From positions 10,064,114 to 10,128,113 of the forward strand of contig OW387149.1 of assembly GCA_936440205.1 (NCBI GenBank): a DNA stretch of 64,000 nucleotides, given 5' to 3'. Each line of letters starts with the position of its first letter. Within the stretch, counting starts at the first letter, position 1. The stretch is from Lepidonotus clava. Its lineage: Eukaryota; Annelida; Polychaeta; Phyllodocida; Polynoidae. Of the stretch, positions 11,189-22,439 are shown one piece after another. Under the pieces are notes generated by a model. It searched no databases and was not told the DNA's origin. It was given only the letters and a program-made list of their open reading frames with translations. The position numbers and the translations under genes are program-made.

Positions 11189-11649
11189 AACTGTAAAATA
11201 ATACACATTTTTTAATGTAGATATGGCAAGGACATGGGTCATAAAATAAAAGATATATTCATTGTTTCCATTGGTGGGCTCTTCATCTTTACAACAAGAA
11301 AACACGTTTTTGGCATTTTTGACGGTGATGGAAAAAATATCGGAAAAATAAGAAATTTTGGATAATCAACATGGTCAAAATGCCTATGTGAATGATAGCA
11401 ACCGCCTTCTGTTGTGTCGTTTGTTAAGAAAATATTCTGAACTTATTCCTTTTGGCACGAACTTACAGATTATACCTGAAGACATCCGTGGGAACCAGGA
11501 ACAACTCTTTCTCCACATGCATGTTTGAATGTCATGAAAGTGTATCTTCTGTATTAAAGACTCCCTTGGGAGGGAGGGAGGGGGGCACTTGAAATATTTT
11601 CATCTCAGTGAGTGGTCATTGGTCTCTCTGTCACTCCAATTACATGATC

Positions 11650-12270
11650 ATTATGATTAATAATCCATAACAATTCTGACTACAATGATACCATTGTATT
11701 GTGATGTTATCTGCAGGAAACGCGAGTGGTTTCCGGCGGAGATATTAAGATTTTGTGCGGTCCAGGTCCGAATCATGCTCGGTCGCCCGATGCACGAGTT
11801 GGATGGGATTTCACGAACACTCGTCCGAACCCGTGATGGGGTGATCTGGGGACAGGTGGTCGAGAAGGTCTCAGAAAATGTGCCCCGCTCGCGGGGGTCG
11901 GTGGTGGATTTGGTCAACAAAGAGGGGCCTTCAGCTCACGGACAGGGCGGCTAACGGGACTCTCATGGGGGGAGGGTCAGCATCACAGATTGGGCCGGTC
12001 ATTTTGCGCCCATTCCCATGCAGATAGAAGGTGTGAAGGGACTATTTATTCTCGTGTAATCACTTCTATTTATAGCCATAACCTGGCTCCTGATTGGTTA
12101 CATAACATTACGTGGTCACTTTGATCCTTACCGAGGTCACTTCTGGTCAAAATCACATGATACATTACGATTTCGTACCCAAATACATTTTCGTGCAACT
12201 CGTGCTGTAAGAGTTTGTACCACATGATCTCGTGTACTTCCTGATCACGTCCCAAAACACAGCTTTACTT
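11650..12270 (-). mobile_element. Fossil LTR-retrotransposon piece (LTR plus leader), minus strand
   Basis: Read on the minus strand, about 12160-12030 resembles a short LTR: a CCAATCAG promoter word, a TATAAATAG box and an AATAAA signal in order. Its first part is clearly related to the LTR at 29.7-30.0 kb. The GC-richer stretch to 11690 would be leader or early internal sequence. No gag or pol domain can be read and no partner LTR is in the window, so it is fragmentary and probably old. The superfamily is not certain; a Ty3/gypsy-like layout is a guess. Confidence 0.45.
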
Positions 12271-12489
12271 GTATCTTTATCAAATAACATTATTTGTCTT
12301 TTTAACCTTTATAATTACTACACAAACTCATGTCGCGACATTGAATTGATTACTATAATTCATCACAGTATTCTTCTTAGTTTATTAGTATGACTTGCAA
12401 AGCCTTCACTTAGAAATAGAAGATAAAAGCCTATGTTAACCTCCATGACTGTGTTTTGATAGAGTTACAAGACACTAATTGCAGTGGGA

Positions 12490-12535
12490 AGTGCTGAAGT
12501 GGTTAGCACGATTGCATTCATAATGCAGGGTTCAC
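12490..12535 (+). mobile_element. Possible tRNA-like SINE scrap
   Basis: AGTGGTTAGCACG is followed by a 5-bp stem and 7-base loop (TTGCA-TTCATAA-TGCAG) with a CAT anticodon, then GGGTTC. The B box is cut short, so this is at best a tRNA-Met-like SINE fragment. Confidence 0.3.
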
Positions 12536-12559
12536 TGAAAAAAACATACCCATAAAAGG

Positions 12560-12810
12560 GTACTCTATTTCCCTCCTGAAAGGACAAAATTCTCTCTAAT
12601 TTTTATGACCAACCATCAGGGGAGGAAACCAAAAGAATTTTCAAGAATCACATCCTTTTTCATGTTCACGATTCCAAAATTTGGATTTGTGAAGGTTTGC
12701 GGTCAGAAAATCATATATACATACACATGTCTGTTATATTATTTTTTCGTGCAACTTTTCGTGGATGATCGTGGGCGATTCGTGAAGGCTTATTGGTTCC
12801 ACCCTGGTTA
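12560..12810. mobile_element. MITE family H fragment (H7)
   Basis: It carries GATTCCAAAATTTGGATTTG and GTGAAGGTTTGCGGTC, as in H2 and H4. The ends are decayed. Confidence 0.4.
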
Positions 12811-13100
12811 AACTGAGGAAAAGTAACCCCATTGGGAGACTCCCATAGCATTTCCTTTCTTGATTCATGAGAAATTTGGCATGTTATCACATGCATGTGT
12901 TTCTTATACAATACACCAAGATGATCCCCACGATACCAGTACAGGAAGGGAGATAACTGCCAACTCAACACAATTCATTGCATGACACGTACCATAAAGT
13001 TTGCAGAGGGCTTGGTCACAATGAACTTTATGAGTCAAAGGCCCTGCACGATGTCAACCAAGATTTGGCAAGGGCAATGACCTACAGCGGCATACTCACT

Positions 13101-13325
13101 AGGCTGAAGGCCATATTCCACCTTGCGTTGGCAAGCATTTGTGGTGCCTATTTTTGCCACCACAAATAATTTGCGTTTAGATCTAACAGTATTGCACATG
13201 TACGAAAAAAGGCGAATTACACACTGGCCTTTTTCATTTCCTTAATGGCTAAATTCACAAAAAAGAGAATTATAAACTTATCCTTCTTAATTCCTTGGCT
13301 ATGGCGAATAACCAATGGCAATAAA
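13101..13325. mobile_element. MITE family B relative, first unit of a MITE train
   Basis: It starts AAGGCCATATTCCACCTTGC and repeats the opening of B2. It then passes into GGCGAATTACACACTGGCC, which recurs inverted at 19.17-19.44 kb. Just before it, GGCATACTCACTAGG (13089-13103) is a family D end. Confidence 0.6.
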
Positions 13326-13838
13326 AGGCCATATTTCACCTTGCGTTGGCAAGCATTTGCAGTGCTTATTTTTGCCACCACAAATAATTCGCGTTTCAGA
13401 TATTAACATGTTGGTATCTGCCACCGCAAGCATTCCATAGAAAACCGGTTTAAGATCATTTGCAGACCCAATACAAGTACCAACACCCGTAAATTCCAAA
13501 AGACGTGCACATGACATCACAACTGTCCAAAATGGGGTGGACGCCATATTGGTAATCAATTATGATAATTTTTATAAAAGTTTCGAAGCATTTGAAATAA
13601 TGTTCATGCTACATTTATTAAGAAATAGGCTCACTTAATGATACTAGATAATTATGAACACATAGAATTCATGGATTTTTATTTATTCAATGGCCGTATG
13701 GCTATGATCACCAAAAAAGTGATCACGTGACCACGTCTGCACAAGGTCTTTATTTCACATTGCGGTGCTTCAAACACTGATATGAAGAGAAACACCGCAA
13801 ATACCAGCAAAACACCGCGTAGTGGAATATGGGCTTGA
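13326..13838. mobile_element. MITE family B copy (B2) split by a family F element
   Basis: The left end is AAAGGCCATATTTCACCTTG and the right end CCGCGTAGTGGAATATGGGC. The halves are separated by F3 (13498-13754). Confidence 0.75.
13498..13754 (-). mobile_element. MITE family F copy (F3), nested in B2
   Basis: Read on the minus strand it opens GACCTTGTGCAGACG and TTTTGGTGATCA and closes with the inverse (ACGTGCACATGACATCAC on the plus strand). It lies within B2 and is therefore younger. Confidence 0.7.
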
Positions 13839-14026
13839 TTTGGTGCACAAATCGACCGATTACTACCAACTGAATTGGCCAACTTTTGGGCTGATTCAGA
13901 CTGGCAATCAGTATGTCATATTGAAATGAATATGTTCGATATAAAAATTAAGTGCCAAAATTCATCGATCTGTCGACCGAGGTTTGGCAAGAATTGGTTT
14001 GATTCGCCTAATGGGTATAGGGCTTA
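13839..14026. mobile_element. MITE family D copy (D2), abutting B2
   Basis: The interior has GATCTGTCGACCGA and ACTGAATTGGCCAACTTTTG words. The right end is GCCTAATGGGTATAGGGCTTAA. The left end merges directly with the B2 right end. Confidence 0.6.
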
Positions 14027-14043
14027 ACCATAATTAACCTTGG

Positions 14044-14331
14044 CTAAAGGCCGTATTCCACATACCATTAGTGGCCTGTCGATTTGCAACCGATACACTT
14101 TTGGTACTGCCCATATACAATGGGAAGCACTGCTGATAAAAATTACTAACGTGCCGGTAAATTTTTCCTGTTGATTTTGAACTGGTTGCATATATAGCAC
14201 TTTTGGCGGCCGATATTGCACTTTCAGGGCCCAAAATTGCAACGGAAGTAGATGGTTCCAATATGGAATGTTTCCATGGAGATGCTCAATATCGGTGGCG
14301 CATACTTTCGGTGTATGGAATACAGCCTTAA
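14044..14331. mobile_element. MITE family C copy (C1)
   Basis: The ends are TAAAGGCCGTATTCCACATA and GGTGTATGGAATACAGCCTTA. The interior has GGCGGCCGATATTGCACTTT, shared with C3 and C5. Confidence 0.75.
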
Positions 14332-14537
14332 CCAACACAATATTGGCAAGGGGAAAAGGGATTGGCGGGCAAAGCCAAAAGTAGGGGGCCCACCCTGGGA
14401 TTGCATGCACCGAAACACCGAAGGAAGTAACTTTACTGGTTTGAAGACAAATAACTCCTTGGGAAAGAAGGAAAAAAGACTAAGTAAATGCATGTTAGAC
14501 AACACCTTATGACCCTTTGCATGATCAACTACTTTCC

Positions 14538-14712
14538 AGTAGGGGGCCGTCCATAAGTGATGTCACGCTTTTACAGGGTGTTTTTAGGACCCACCCACCC
14601 CCCTGTCACACTAAATCTAAACATGAAAATAAGGTCCATTTTCAGGCAGTGTTACACTGTTCAACCCACCCACCCACCCCCTTGTGCGTGACATCATTTA
14701 TGGATGGCCCCT
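14538..14712. mobile_element. MITE family N copy, near-palindromic
   Basis: The ends GGGGCCGTCCATAAGTGATG and CATCATTTATGGATGGCCCC pair as a hairpin. Both arms run into GTCACGC and poly-C blocks. The layout matches the elements at 19839-20009 and 63002-63162. Confidence 0.8.
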
Positions 14713-15045
14713 AGGGGTACAGGGTGGTGAAGAGGCTATAGAGCGTTCGCCTGGAGTGTAGGAGGTCCCGGGTTCGATCCTGGGCCAGGCTAGGCTACGA
14801 CACCTCTCTGCGTTTCTCCCAATTACAACAACTGGCTTATCAAAGGTCCCTAGAAGGCAACTGGCTGTTGTGTGTATGCCCCTGACTATGGGACCATGCA
14901 CATTAAAGAACACCTGCCTCGGTAAAAGCGCAGAGGTATGGTCTCTACCTTCTCATAGGTTCGATCACCATCGATCACCACCCTTGATATGACCCTGGCC
15001 GTTAATTAGGGCATAAAGCAACCAATAACCAACAAACTACTCTCC
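14713..15045 (+). mobile_element. tRNA-derived SINE, apparently full length
   Basis: TGGTGAAGAGG (14725-14735) fits the A box TRGYNNARNGG exactly and GGTTCGATCC (14771-14780) is a perfect B box. A tRNA-unrelated body follows (ACATTAAAGAACACCTG, GGTAAAAGCGCAGAGG), then a tail of short repeats ending AACCAATAACCAACAAAC. It begins right at the edge of the family N MITE. The layout suits the tRNA SINEs of marine invertebrates; no exact family is named. Confidence 0.75.
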
Positions 15046-15197
15046 AGTCACATTACTATTCCCTGCCCATCGTGTGATTATATATCTTCTCGTGTGACTG
15101 GTTTGTGCTGACATAACCTAAAGGTCGACCCCTAGAGACTTTACATGCATAAATCACATGCAGACTAACACCCTAGACCCCACAGATCGTGATCATG

Positions 15198-15559
15198 AAT
15201 TCCCTCAACCACGGATAGCCATTTTCATGAGTTTTACCTGCAGGTTAACCTAAAACAGGTTGCATGCTGGGTAATATGTCGACAAAAACTGTTGCTTTAG
15301 TATAGATATTTTCACAAATATTATCATCATTTGTAGATTAACATTGTTAAAAACAAACCATCCTTATGTTTTTAAATTAGTATCCATAACCATTAATATT
15401 TCCTGAGTCAAATGAAAATTAATCAATTTTAGATGGATTTATAAGAATTATTTGCTAATTTTCTATAGGTTTTCCAGGGGATTTGTCGACAAAATCAGTG
15501 CAAATTAGCCTGCAGGTCCTTAAAATGCTAGAAAACAGCTATCCGTGGTAGGGAGAATT
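15198..15559 (+). mobile_element. MITE family A copy (A3), complete
   Basis: The ends are CCTCAACCACGGATAGCC and GCTATCCGTGGTAGGGAGAA. All internal family marks are present (CTGCAGGTTAACC, GTTGCATGCTGGG, TTTGTCGACAAAATCAG). Confidence 0.85.
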
Positions 15560-16711
15560 GCATAAATTCCTCCTGGTTTTCCACGGATTTACTTTAGGAA
15601 TTCCGTATTTTTTTTGTGGTTGAGAAAGTTTGACCGACTCCTTTCAATTTGAATTATAAGAATTTGATTTGAAGCATTGATTACGGAATTAAATCATATT
15701 TTAATGATACATTTGCCGTTACTGTATATTGAAGACTCAACAGAGTGTTTTGCTTTGAAATAGATGGAAACATATGGAAAAAACAGTCCTTTTTCCAGGC
15801 CTTTTTTGTCATAGCCAGATCAAGGAGTACACATCGTGACATAGGGACGGCCATGACCAGATAGGGGTTAACTTTAGCCAACTTAATCCTGATTCTTATG
15901 TTCAATTAATCTTCTCGCTTTATTCTCGGAAATTCACCAAATTTGCAGAACTCAAACAGCTACGCCCTCAGTAAGTTATGACATTTCTCTCCATAATGCA
16001 TACTTTCTATTGTATGTTTCGCCTGTACCTATATTTGAATCAGGTTAATGCATCCAGGTTTTGGCACTCACAGATCCGGGATTTCCGAAAGGGGGATAGG
16101 TAATATTGGCTAAGGACTGAGACAGCGCATATTTGCACGCACACATACTACATTCTTTCCCTCTTTGCCTATAGATCTGGGACACAAGAAACAACTCAAA
16201 AACCTTTTGACATTTTCTGTCACCTCCTGTTAGCTCGTCTTTTCCTACGATCTTGTAAATTCACCAAAATCCAACTGTAATGGCACATTCAAAGTGCAAT
16301 AACAATATGTGTCCTGTTAATGTATAACACTTAGTATGAAATAACATTGATAATATCTAGGCAGAACTCTCAACTATTATGATGTCAAAATAAAAGGAAC
16401 ACAAAATAAGCCGTTTCTTGTTGTCCAGATCTATAGTTAAGGTGACCATCAAAAGGTGGTGGTCAGGACCCCCTGGATCCCCCCCCCCTCCTTGGACCCC
16501 CCCCCCCCCTGATTTGGTAATATTCCAAACCCGCTGTGTAGTGGTTTAAGGAGGGGATCTACTTTTCTGGGGCTTTGGGTACTAGCAATAGGTTATAAAT
16601 GTACCATGCTGGGAACGTTCTTTGTCATTGGTTTCCGGTATGGTACACCAATAGTCTACCCAGTGACCCAGAAAAGTCGTTCTCCTCCTTTATTGTTGAT
16701 TTTCTTTGACC
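15560..16711. other. No gene recognised
   Basis: AT-rich sequence. Around 16445-16520 lie poly-C tracts with GGACCCCCTGGATCC, a scrap of a CAG-ended MITE. No exon is supported. Confidence 0.45.
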
Positions 16712-16929
16712 TAAAGCCCCATTCGCCTTGGTCAATTTTTCATTGCGTTCTAAGATATAACTGCAATCTTCTTGTATTTAGAATTATCATTTCTAGAAAA
16801 TATCGTTGTGGTTTACAAAGGACCTCTCAATGTATAAGGTTAGGTGATTGTTTAGTCCAAATTATAGTTTTTCAGCCTTGCGATTTTAAGATCGCATTGA
16901 AAATGCGGCCACGGCGAATGGGGCTTTAT
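16712..16929. mobile_element. TTAA-superfamily MITE, singleton family
   Basis: The inverted ends TAAAGCCCCATTCGCCTTGG and CCACGGCGAATGGGGCTTTA match over about 20 bases. The end pattern resembles families B and D, but the inner words differ. Confidence 0.7.
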
Positions 16930-17284
16930 GTTGACTGGGCCAAGTTTTACTTCCTTTGATAATATTCTTCGGTATCATGGGTCTGGTTTCCTGGTCAAGC
17001 ACTAGTCATTGCGTTTCTATGCTCACTTGCATATGGTTTATAATTATAAGGTTAGGGCAAGCACGATTTCAGTATAGACATTTTGGACGAAGTCTTTGTT
17101 ATTTGCTAAATATGCCCCCCCCCCCGAAAAAATAGAATGCATATGGTATCCCTGAGTATTCGTGTCTTTAGGATATAAAATCCCCGTCTATTTTATCTAT
17201 CTATATTCCCAGCCTGTCCACTTCATTTATAAAATTTTATTAACTAGGTCCCAACAAGCAATATATTATATGAGTTACGTCCAG

Positions 17285-17520
17285 CAGGGGAGGGGGGGGG
17301 GCTTCAAGAACGTAAGGTACATCCAGAAAACGTTCATGAATCTTGTGCACGTTCATGGACATTGCTGAACATTACTTTTATGAATACATATCTTTGTATA
17401 TTCTTCTATTTCATCCATCGGAAGAACATCATAACGTAATGAAATGGTTTCGAAATAGAAAAAAAAAGAAAAAAGAAAAATAAAGTTGGCGACTCGTGAA
17501 AGGTTTGGTCGCCATCCAGA
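17285..17520. mobile_element. MITE family H fragment (H8)
   Basis: GGTACATCCAGAAAACGTTC at the left and GACTCGTGAAAGGTTTGGTC at the right match the H4 layout. The termini are damaged. Confidence 0.4.
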
Positions 17521-17552
17521 GCTGGCCGTGGCTACTCCCACAACACACACGC

Positions 17553-18106
17553 AATAGACCATATTCCACTATACGGATTTTTTTGTTTCGCCATTACAAG
17601 TAAAACCTGGGATGCATTCCATACAAATTTCGCGATAATCCAGGTTGAAGAGATACCACGATACCAACAAATGTTATCGCCACATGAAATTTTTTTTTCT
17701 TTTTTTTTTGGTTCAATTTTTTCCCCAATCAAACTTAAACTATACAGGCTTCTTCCTTGGTCACATATACATATTTCGATACTGATTTGAGGCCTTGGCG
17801 TATTTTGAGTATTGCCAATTGTTTATGGAAGTGCTTTAACTGGCGATAATTATCGCCAAATTTTTATGGAATGCATACCAGCCTCCGCATATGGAATATA
17901 GGAATTCACTTGCGACATTTCTTACGGTGTGTCTTACGGTACACCCAATGCATGAAACATCACAAAATTAACTTTCTATAGGTTTCGATTGGAATGCTTA
18001 TGGCGTCAGATACCAACATGTTGATATCTGAAACACAAATAATTATTCCTTGCAGCGACAGCTGAGACAATCGCAAATGATACCTCCCACATAGTGGATC
18101 ATGATT
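17553..18106. mobile_element. MITE family B copy (B3) carrying a nested element
   Basis: The left end is AGACCATATTCCACTATACG and the right end CCCACATAGTGGATCATG. The halves are split by the P1 element at 17604-17878. Confidence 0.6.
17604..17878. mobile_element. MITE family P copy (P1), nested in B3
   Basis: The ends are ATGCATTCCATACAAATTTC and AAATTTTTATGGAATGCATA, each with a GCGATAAT word inside. A related copy lies inverted at 53580-53926, sharing AATCAAACTTAAACTATA and TGAGGCCTTGGCG. Confidence 0.6.
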
Positions 18107-18324
18107 TTAAAGCGCCATACCCACTAGGCGATTTTGCCTGAGTTGGCCAACTAAAATTGGCTGATTATTCTCACAGAATTGGCCGGTTCAAGCACCGATT
18201 CAGATTAAACATGCATATTTTGATATTCTGTGCTGACAGGGGATCATGAGAATCGGCTGATTCTCCCAGTTGCCCATCGCCCATCGCCACTAGTGAAATC
18301 GCCTTGTGGGTATATGGGGCTTAA
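18107..18324. mobile_element. MITE family D copy (D1), shares TTAA with B4
   Basis: The ends are TTAAAGCGCCATACCCACTA and CTTGTGGGTATATGGGGCTTAA. The last TTAA is also the first TTAA of B4, so the elements lie back to back with no bases between them. Confidence 0.75.
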
Positions 18325-18734
18325 AGCCCATATTCCACTATGCGGTGGGGGGGCCATTTGTGGTGGGTACATATCCCACTGCAAGCAATTTGCATTTCAG
18401 AAACCAACATGTTTGTTTCTGCCACCGCAAGCATTTAAAAGAAAACAATATAAAATAATTACAGAATATAGATATAAAATCATGAAAAAATCATAAAAAT
18501 CGTAATAAGTTTTTGGAAAAGTCAAAAAAAAATTTTTAGAGTCTGTAAAATGATATACAATCATTTGTGGTGTTACTGGCTTTGATCCAACGCAAGTACC
18601 ACCGCAAGCACCACCACAAGTAATGTCTATATTCCACCTTGCGGTGACCAGATTTAACTTGCGATGGGGCCAATCACCGCTAGTAGGATGCCCACCGCTA
18701 ACAAAACATCACATAGTGGAATATGGCCTTAAGT
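18321..18734. mobile_element. MITE family B copy (B4)
   Basis: The left end is TTAAAGCCCATATTCCACTA and the right end ACATAGTGGAATATGGCCTTAA. The body carries GTTTCTGCCACCGCAAGCAT. Confidence 0.75.
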
Positions 18735-19021
18735 CAGATATAGTAAAACGTCTGTTTGGTGATCATTTAATTAAGGGCATGCAAACCTTGCATGGTGTTC
18801 TTATACTTGAGACGGGTCAACTGCAACTGAAAAATACTTCTTTTCATATAAGAACTTCCAAATCGACATAATAAAATGACCTGTGGCCCGTCGCATGAAA
18901 TGCTGAATCAATTTCACGTATCACAAAAGGGGTGTCTCTTGAATTCAATTAAATAGGATAAAGAAGACACATTTATGTCATATTCAATGCATCATATTTA
19001 CGTTTATATCAATTTCAGACC

Positions 19022-19145
19022 TTGATCGACTGGCCGTCTGCACGACCCAGAGGGGATCGTTATGACGCGAGGTCCAAGGCCAAGGTTCGTACGATTCCCA
19101 TGGGTCGTACAGACACCCGAGGACAACCCGAAAGGTTCTTCTATA
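19022..19145 (-). repeat. Family K repeat copy 1
   Basis: The minus strand reads GTCCTCGGGTGTCTGTACG, then GACCCATGGGAATCGTACG, then AACCTTGGCCTTGG. The same order is found on the plus strand at 39090-39215 and partly at 39425-39520. The nature of the repeat is unknown. Confidence 0.55.
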
Positions 19146-19169
19146 TTTCATCACTCAAACAAAATTAAA

Positions 19170-19440
19170 TTGATTTTATACGGGTTTTTGTATGCAATGC
19201 TTGCAGTGGCAGATATAAACATATTGGTATCTGTAGCCCAAATTTATTATCATGACAAAAATAGGCACCGCCTTTTACTGCCACTATATAGCCTTTCGCC
19301 ATAGCCAAGATATTGGTGAAGAATTAGAAAGAATCAGTGTATGATTCTCTTCTTTGTTAATTTAGCAATAGCCATAAAGGAAATGGAAAAGGCCAGTGTG
19401 TAATTCGCCTTTTCGTGTACATGTGTACTACTGTTCATTT
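19170..19440 (-). mobile_element. Inverted copy of the 13.1-13.3 kb family B relative
   Basis: GGCCAGTGTGTAATTCGCC, AGCAATAGCCATAAAGGAAA and GACAAAAATAGGCACCGCC are the inverse of stretches at 13140-13320. Confidence 0.55.
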
Positions 19441-19838
19441 AGATGCCACTATGAAATGTTTATGAGCTACGGGGATTCCCTTGCATGTTCATAAATATGT
19501 GGGAGGATTGCACATAGGCCTATATTATGCATATGAATCATATTATCAAAAATTATAATCCTTTTCCTACCCAGTGAAATACGTTTATGTCAAGTAGCTG
19601 CGAGCTGAAGAATTACATTAACAATAAATAAAACAAACAAACAAAACAAAAAAACTAGATTTTTGGTTAAAACAATGTTGCTCAGTCTATATTTCTTATG
19701 TGACCAATGCTGCCGAAATAATATGCCCTATTTGAATGTAGTTTAATCAGCGTGGTTTTTATAAGATCAAACCACCCTGCTTAGACTACATCACTCATTC
19801 AACTGTTGCCAGTATCTGTATAGACGTCGTTTTGCCAA

Positions 19839-20009
19839 GGGGCCTTCCATTAAGTACGTACGCAAAATTTCTAAAATTCTAGACCCCCCCAACCCCCCTT
19901 AGGCTAAAATACGCATTGGATTTGGATAGGAACGTACGCAAAATTTCAAAATTCTCAGACCCCCCCCCCCACCCCCCCTTGGTGCGTACATACTTAATGG
20001 AAGGCCCCC
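19839..20009. mobile_element. MITE family N copy, near-palindromic
   Basis: The ends GGGGCCTTCCATTAAGTACG and CATACTTAATGGAAGGCCCC pair. Each arm passes through GTACGCAAAATTT or its inverse, and poly-C tracts. Confidence 0.8.
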
Positions 20010-20464
20010 AAGCCATATGCACCTCTTGATGTACAATGTCGACAAGTTTCAAAATTGTGTCAAATAATCGAAAAAAACTAGGTCACAGAAGAAAGTTGAC
20101 CTTTGCGAGTGTCCTCAGACTGCTGTACTTCAGGCCCGAGGGGTCTGCCCTTACAACAAATTACCTTTCAGACCTGGGTCGTGAGGACACACCATGGGCA
20201 GATATCGAATGACAAACGTTTCCCTGAATTCGCCTGATTGACCTTGCGACTCTAACAAAATTGGAACATCTGAGTTGACATTTATATTTCATTCATTTAA
20301 AGCTCTACACTTGTGCATTCCAGGTAGCACTCATATATTTAAGGTAACACAAATGAGTAGTTGAGGTGTCATTCTCGTATTAGACTTAACATTTATGTAG
20401 TTGAGATAACATTTTGTGTATTCGAAGTAAAACATTGCAATGACTTTTACGATTATTACAAGTG

Positions 20465-20748
20465 CCCCGTCACATAACAGAAATAAGGAACAATTTTTGG
20501 CACATGGTCAAACTCTCCCTGTTGTGCCAAAATTCAGCATCGATTTTCACCCATTTCTAATCATTTTTCTGGGCTGAAAATTTAAGGGATTTTAGATCTA
20601 AATGTCTAGTTTCCAGAACTTTTTGCAGAATTAAAATCGGTATAGCAGAACAGCCGCAAATCAACAGCGGGACCCATCGCTACAGGGACGTCCTTGTTTA
20701 AGGACGTCCTTGTTGCGACAGTTTGGTTATGCGACGTGCCAAAGATGA
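20465..20748. mobile_element. MITE family I copy (I1)
   Basis: The ends CCCCGTCACATAAC and, inverted, GGCACGTCGCATAACC bound a body with GGACGTCCTTGTT written twice in tandem. Confidence 0.5.
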
Positions 20749-21446
20749 TATTTCTAGCAATTCCTTCATTGAACATTGAGGTGAGCACTGTTTAACAGTC
20801 TCTTTTTCAATTACGTATACCTTTTCTTAGTAGCTGCTTTGGCACACTGAAATGCTGTATTGCTGAAGGCTACCTTTTAATTGTTCTGAAGCTCTTCCAT
20901 AATACAATCCATTGTTTGGATGTCAAGGGTAGTTTGTGTTTACTGACATTGTTTCCTCTTGCAAATGTGTTTTTTTAAAGAAGATAGATGACAGGGCAGT
21001 TTTCCTTTATGTTATGCCACAATAAGTATTTTCAACTATAGGGTAGGTTGAGCAAGAGGCCAAAACAGAGGAAAATGCATCATCACAATAAAGTATTCCG
21101 AGCCCTAAAACCTCTCGAATTCATTTGCATATTTGCATTTGGGAACTCTAAAGGCAAACAATAATAACTATGAATACCAGGTATTTTAATATTTACAATA
21201 CAGTTGTGAACTTTTTACTACCATCGACAAATTATTGATGACATTTTCTTGGAACCCTGCACATTAAGTAAATGTTCTATTGTAGTCTCTATGTCCTCGA
21301 ATATTCCTACATTTCATACATTCAATCATCAAACAAAGAATTGTCAAATCTTGTTCTCATTGTGATATGACCATAGATGTTGATAAAGTGATAATCCCTA
21401 ATGACCAACCAATTGATCCAAATACACATGTATACTTATTTTTTGG

Positions 21447-21858
21447 CCTGTGGTCCGTCGCATAACCCCACTCGCTGTTGCGAGGGTTGTCCACCACAGC
21501 GAGACCCATCCTTGTTGAACAGGGAGGGAACCCAACTTTCCTCGCTGTTGCGAGGGTTGGCACACCTGAATTTTCAATGTATCGGGGGGGGGGGGGGCAT
21601 TTTGGGGCTGGAATTTTTACATTCTGCTTTCACTGTATGTTAGATGTGTCCATTGGCTTATGAAATGTATAGGAGGCAAGTGGCGGAAATGTATTTGTCA
21701 ATAAATTAACTGTGTTCAAAGTTTGTACAAAACCATCGCTGTTGCGAGGGTTGGCACATTGAAAACCTTAAGGATGTCCCTGTTGCGAGACTTAAATCTA
21801 AACCCTCGCTGTGCTCTCGCTGTTGCGAGAGTTTGGTTATGCGATGGAGCACAGGGTA
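21447..21858. mobile_element. MITE family I copy (I2), first of a tandem pair
   Basis: The ends are GTGGTCCGTCGCATAACCCC and GTTTGGTTATGCGATGGAGC. The interior contains many copies of CGCTGTTGCGAGGGTTGGCA. Confidence 0.7.
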
Positions 21859-21885
21859 TTTTTTCAGTCCCATGCCTTGCAATGC

Positions 21886-22242
21886 TCTGTCGCAAAACGG
21901 GTGTTGCTGTTGTGAGGGTTGGCACACACAGCGAGAGTCATCACTGTTGGAAAGCAATGGGATCCAACTTTGGCAGTAACAGCAAGGGTTGGCACATCCA
22001 AATTTTAAATGTGTTTTGACCAGCCGTGAGTTGTGCCCTTTAGCTTATAAGATATATTATTAGGGGCAAAAGGCGGAAATGTAATCATCATTCAACAAAA
22101 TGTGCTCAAAATATGGTCAAAACCATTGCAACAGCGAGGGTTTGCATTTTGAAAACCATAAGGATATCACTGATGCGAGGCCAAGATCTAAACCAATCTG
22201 GGGTCTTGCTGTTGTGAGAGTTTGGTTATGCGACGGAGCATA
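21886..22242. mobile_element. MITE family I copy (I3), second of a tandem pair
   Basis: It repeats the order of I2 in direct orientation: GTTGTGAGGGTTGGCAC, CATTGGCTTA-like and AAACCATTGC-like stretches, and the right end GTTTGGTTATGCGACGGAGC. Confidence 0.65.
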
Positions 22243-22289
22243 TTGGTATATTATTTTCCTGCCGAATGTATATTATGTATCATGATCAG

Positions 22290-22437
22290 TTGCTGATATT
22301 GCACTTGAGGCAGCCAAAATTGCACTTTCGGCAGGGGAAATTACACTGAAAAAGGAGGATACTTATAAACAATGTTACCATGGAGATCTTTCATATCGGC
22401 AGCAAGTACATTCGGTGTGTAGATTACAGGCTTTAAA
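22290..22437. mobile_element. MITE family C copy (C5), left end missing
   Basis: GATATTGCACTT and GCACTTTCGGCAGG lead to the right end CATTCGGTGTGTAGATTACAGGCTTTAA. Confidence 0.55.
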
Positions 22438-22439
22438 GC

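Noticed and set aside
11685-11954. GC-richer plus-strand open frame
   Set aside because: It lies over the leader or internal part of the minus-strand LTR fossil, shows no domain and is better explained as part of that fossil.
21447-22242. CRISPR-like array of CGCTGTTGCGAGGGTTGG repeats
   Set aside because: Repeats occur on irregular spacing in both orientations within inverted ends of a eukaryotic MITE. There are no cas genes.
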